From contig JAMOMM010000458.1 of the NCBI GenBank assembly GCA_027067085.1, forward strand, positions 1 to 7,033: 7,033 nucleotides of DNA, in the 5' to 3' direction. This document shows, piece by piece, positions 6,041 to 7,033 of the stretch. The translations under genes and the position numbers were made by a program. The DNA is from Hyphomicrobiales bacterium. GTDB lineage: Bacteria; Pseudomonadota; Alphaproteobacteria; Rhizobiales; Aestuariivirgaceae. A model generated the notes under the pieces. The model worked only from the letters and a program-made list of their open reading frames with translations. It was not told the origin of the DNA and did no database searches. The stretch's first letter is position 1. Every line of letters starts with the position of its first letter.

Positions 6041-6076
6041 GAATCTAGCTTAAGAGTCCTGAATCATAGTTGATTC
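6041..6076. promoter_or_regulatory. Cluster of four GANTC (CcrM methylation) sites
   Basis: GAATC (6041-6045), GAGTC (6054-6058), GAATC (6061-6065) and GATTC (6072-6076) fall within 36 bases; a fifth, GATTC (6165-6169), is just inside fliJ. GANTC is expected about once per 256 bases. In alphaproteobacteria CcrM methylates this motif after replication and the methylation state affects transcription with GcrA. The location between ctrA and fliJ fits a cell-cycle switch; the function is inferred. Confidence 0.7.
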
Positions 6077-6140
6077 GAAGTTGTCGTCCAAGGCTTTTGT
6101 TAAAGCCATAGTTAGTAAGTTGCGTTTAGTACAAAAAAAG

Positions 6141-6145
6141 GGAGG
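6141..6145 (+). promoter_or_regulatory. Ribosome binding site deciding the fliJ start
   Basis: GGAGG lies 7 bases before ATG 6153. It rules out an upstream in-frame TTG at 6081 and the later Met at 6171 as preferred starts. Confidence 0.88.
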
Positions 6146-6152
6146 CATTGTT

Positions 6153-6545
6153 ATGCGCTCTAAAGATTCAATGTTACGTCTTTATCGCTTTAAAGCGGAA
6201 GACAAACGTCGTCAGGTTACAGAGATCGAATTTATGATGTCTGATCTTCAATCAAAGGTCGAAGAGTTTGAACTCCAGATCGCTCATGAAGAAAAAGTTA
6301 CTGGCGTAAGTGATATCAATCATTTCAATTATTCAACAACAGCAAAGTCTATCCGCGTTCGCGCTGATAATATTGCCCAATCTGTTGCGGGTCTTAATGA
6401 GCAGCTTGATGTTGCGAAAGCTGATCTAGAAGAAGTTGAAACTGAGCTTCGGAAAATCGAGTTGTTGGCTCAAAAATCTGGCATTGATATTGATGCCGCG
6501 CCAAAAGCTGTTCCTGAAGTGCTAGGAATTGGTATTCGGATCTAA
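6153..6545 (+). CDS. fliJ: Flagellar export protein FliJ (rhizobial type)
   Basis: This 130-residue protein is almost wholly helical and probably forms a two-helix coiled coil, with heptad-like stretches at about 10-50 and 67-107. The N-terminus MRSKDSMLRLYRFKAEDKRRQV-EIE and the mid segment GVSDINHFNYST match the short FliJ proteins of Hyphomicrobiales. FliJ is a soluble stalk/chaperone of the flagellar type III export apparatus, acting with the ATPase FliI and the gate protein FlhA at the inner membrane. The start is fixed by GGAGG 7 bases upstream of ATG 6153. After the coiled coil there is a hydrophobic tail of about 20 residues (IDIDAAPKAVPEVLGIGIRI) whose role is unclear. No fliI lies beside it; the gene stands alone between the ctrA control region and a terminator. 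FliJ proteins diverge fast, so this call is by recalled similarity and context. Confidence 0.85.
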   Translation: MRSKDSMLRLYRFKAEDKRRQVTEIEFMMSDLQSKVEEFELQIAHEEKVTGVSDINHFNYSTTAKSIRVRADNIAQSVAGLNEQLDVAKADLEEVETELRKIELLAQKSGIDIDAAPKAVPEVLGIGIRI

Positions 6546-6550
6546 ATACC

Positions 6551-6569
6551 TCTCACTTCGTTAGTGAGA
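6551..6569 (+). repeat. Hairpin just after fliJ
   Basis: TCTCACT (6551-6557) and AGTGAGA (6563-6569) form a perfect 7-bp stem with loop TCGTT, 6 bases after the fliJ stop. It has no T run; it may protect the mRNA 3' end or stack on the terminator hairpin that follows. Confidence 0.6.
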
Positions 6570-6572
6570 ACT

Positions 6573-6609
6573 AAAAACCGGCCTACTTTTATAGAGGGCC
6601 GGTTTTTTT
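6573..6609 (+). terminator. Rho-independent terminator of fliJ
   Basis: AAAAACCGGCC (6573-6583) pairs perfectly with GGCCGGTTTTT (6597-6607) over 11 bp around a 13-base loop, followed by T through 6609. The left A run means it could also work on the minus strand. Confidence 0.92.
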
Positions 6610-6661
6610 GTGTTTGGGGGTTGGGGGGGATGGTGAGTTGTACGGTTGGGGTTTTATGGTC

Positions 6662-6900
6662 CCGTTCACGCAAATTTTGCTTTGCAAAATGCCCCACTAT
6701 AGGCGGCGCATAAGCGCCGAGGTGCGGTCGTACCTAGTTTCAGAAATTTGTGGCATGGTTCTAGCGTGTGGCTGGAATTTTTACGTATATTTCGGTGGAG
6801 GAGCGGGCACTTGTGCCTGCGAACGACTAAGCGCAAGGCGCTTCGGCGCTTATGCGCCGCCCATAGTGGAGCGTATGGCGTTAGCCATTAGCGTGAACGG
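6662..6900 (+). repeat. Structured intergenic repeat, copy B
   Basis: This second, full copy of the element matches 4625-4849 in the same orientation. It has perfect 10-bp terminal inverted repeats, CCGTTCACGC (6662-6671) and GCGTGAACGG (6891-6900), and a second inner arm pair, 6694-6720 against 6843-6869, complementary at 26 of 27 positions. Internal hairpins are ATTTTGC/GCAAAAT (6674-6690), CGGCGC/GCGCCG (6704-6719), AGGTGC/GTACCT with one G-T (6720-6735), CTAGC/GCTGG with one G-T (6761-6775), GCGGGCA/TGCCTGC (6803-6820), AAGCGC/GCGCTT (6829-6843), CGGCGC/GCGCCG (6844-6859) and ATGGC/GCCAT (6875-6888). A frame open through it (6608-6979) has no ribosome site and is a by-product of the repeat. 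Between the fliJ terminator and this copy (6610-6661) there is only a G-rich tract. Confidence 0.9.
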
Positions 6901-7033
6901 AAACCCGAACCCCTATCCGTATTCACATTGTTGCGTATCTATTTCATTTGGTTATTATCGCCTGTACTGGGAGTTGTGATAATTGGTGCTACAGTATAAT
7001 AATTAAGGGTATTTAGTAATCTGTCATCGTAAT
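6901..7033. other. Non-coding right edge, no gene seen
   Basis: No convincing start or reading frame is visible on either strand. TATAAT at 6995-7000 resembles a -10 box, with TTGTGA (6974-6979) 15 bases upstream as a poor -35. It could serve a gene beyond the right edge; support is weak. Confidence 0.35.

Noticed and set aside
6081..6152. N-terminal extension of fliJ from TTG at 6081
   Set aside because: GGAGG at 6141-6145 places the start at ATG 6153, the resulting N-terminus matches FliJ, and the extension would run through promoter-like sequence.
4625..6900. A CRISPR array formed by the repeated segments
   Set aside because: There are only two long, diverged copies about 2 kb apart, without regular short repeats and spacers.
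6608..6979. 123-codon plus-strand open frame
   Set aside because: It starts inside the fliJ terminator and runs through the G-rich tract and repeat copy B; composition is unlike the host genes and there is no Shine-Dalgarno sequence.

Overview
The window looks like chromosomal DNA of an alphaproteobacterium, most likely of the order Hyphomicrobiales (Rhizobiales). The best evidence is a complete CtrA cell-cycle response regulator, a divergent FliJ of the short rhizobial type, and a tight cluster of GANTC sites (the CcrM methylation motif) between them. Genes are moderately AT-rich for that group. The species cannot be named from the sequence.

Layout. (1) 1-1003, minus strand: an alpha/beta hydrolase of the epoxide hydrolase/dehalogenase type, running off the left edge, with a membrane-anchored mono-haem cytochrome c just upstream of it; the two are 3 bases apart and probably one operon. 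(2) 1177-2016, plus: a YghU-type glutathione transferase, divergent from the cytochrome. (3) 2038-4559, metal handling: a 70-residue CopZ-like copper chaperone (plus) and a ZntA/CadA-type Zn/Cd/Pb P1B-ATPase (minus) converge on one shared hairpin. Each has its own promoter with the 19-bp -35/-10 spacer typical of MerR-family activation. The chaperone operator resembles CueR/HmrR sites; the ATPase operator resembles ZntR/CadR/PbrR sites. Neither regulator gene is in the window. (4) 4989-6609, cell cycle and flagellum: ctrA (minus) and fliJ (plus) are divergent around a 438-base control region with several TTAA half-sites and the GANTC cluster. Each gene ends in a strong terminator. (5) Two copies of a ~230-base structured repeat (4625-4849 and 6662-6900) lie just outside those terminators, in the same orientation, so they bracket ctrA-fliJ.

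The most unusual item is this repeat. Its two copies share conserved single-strand-like cores, but several hairpin stems have different sequences that still pair perfectly, and the two ends also pair with each other. That is compensatory change preserving a nested, multi-hairpin fold, unlike a simple REP or terminator. The other notable items are the two distinct MerR-type metal promoters and the GANTC cluster.
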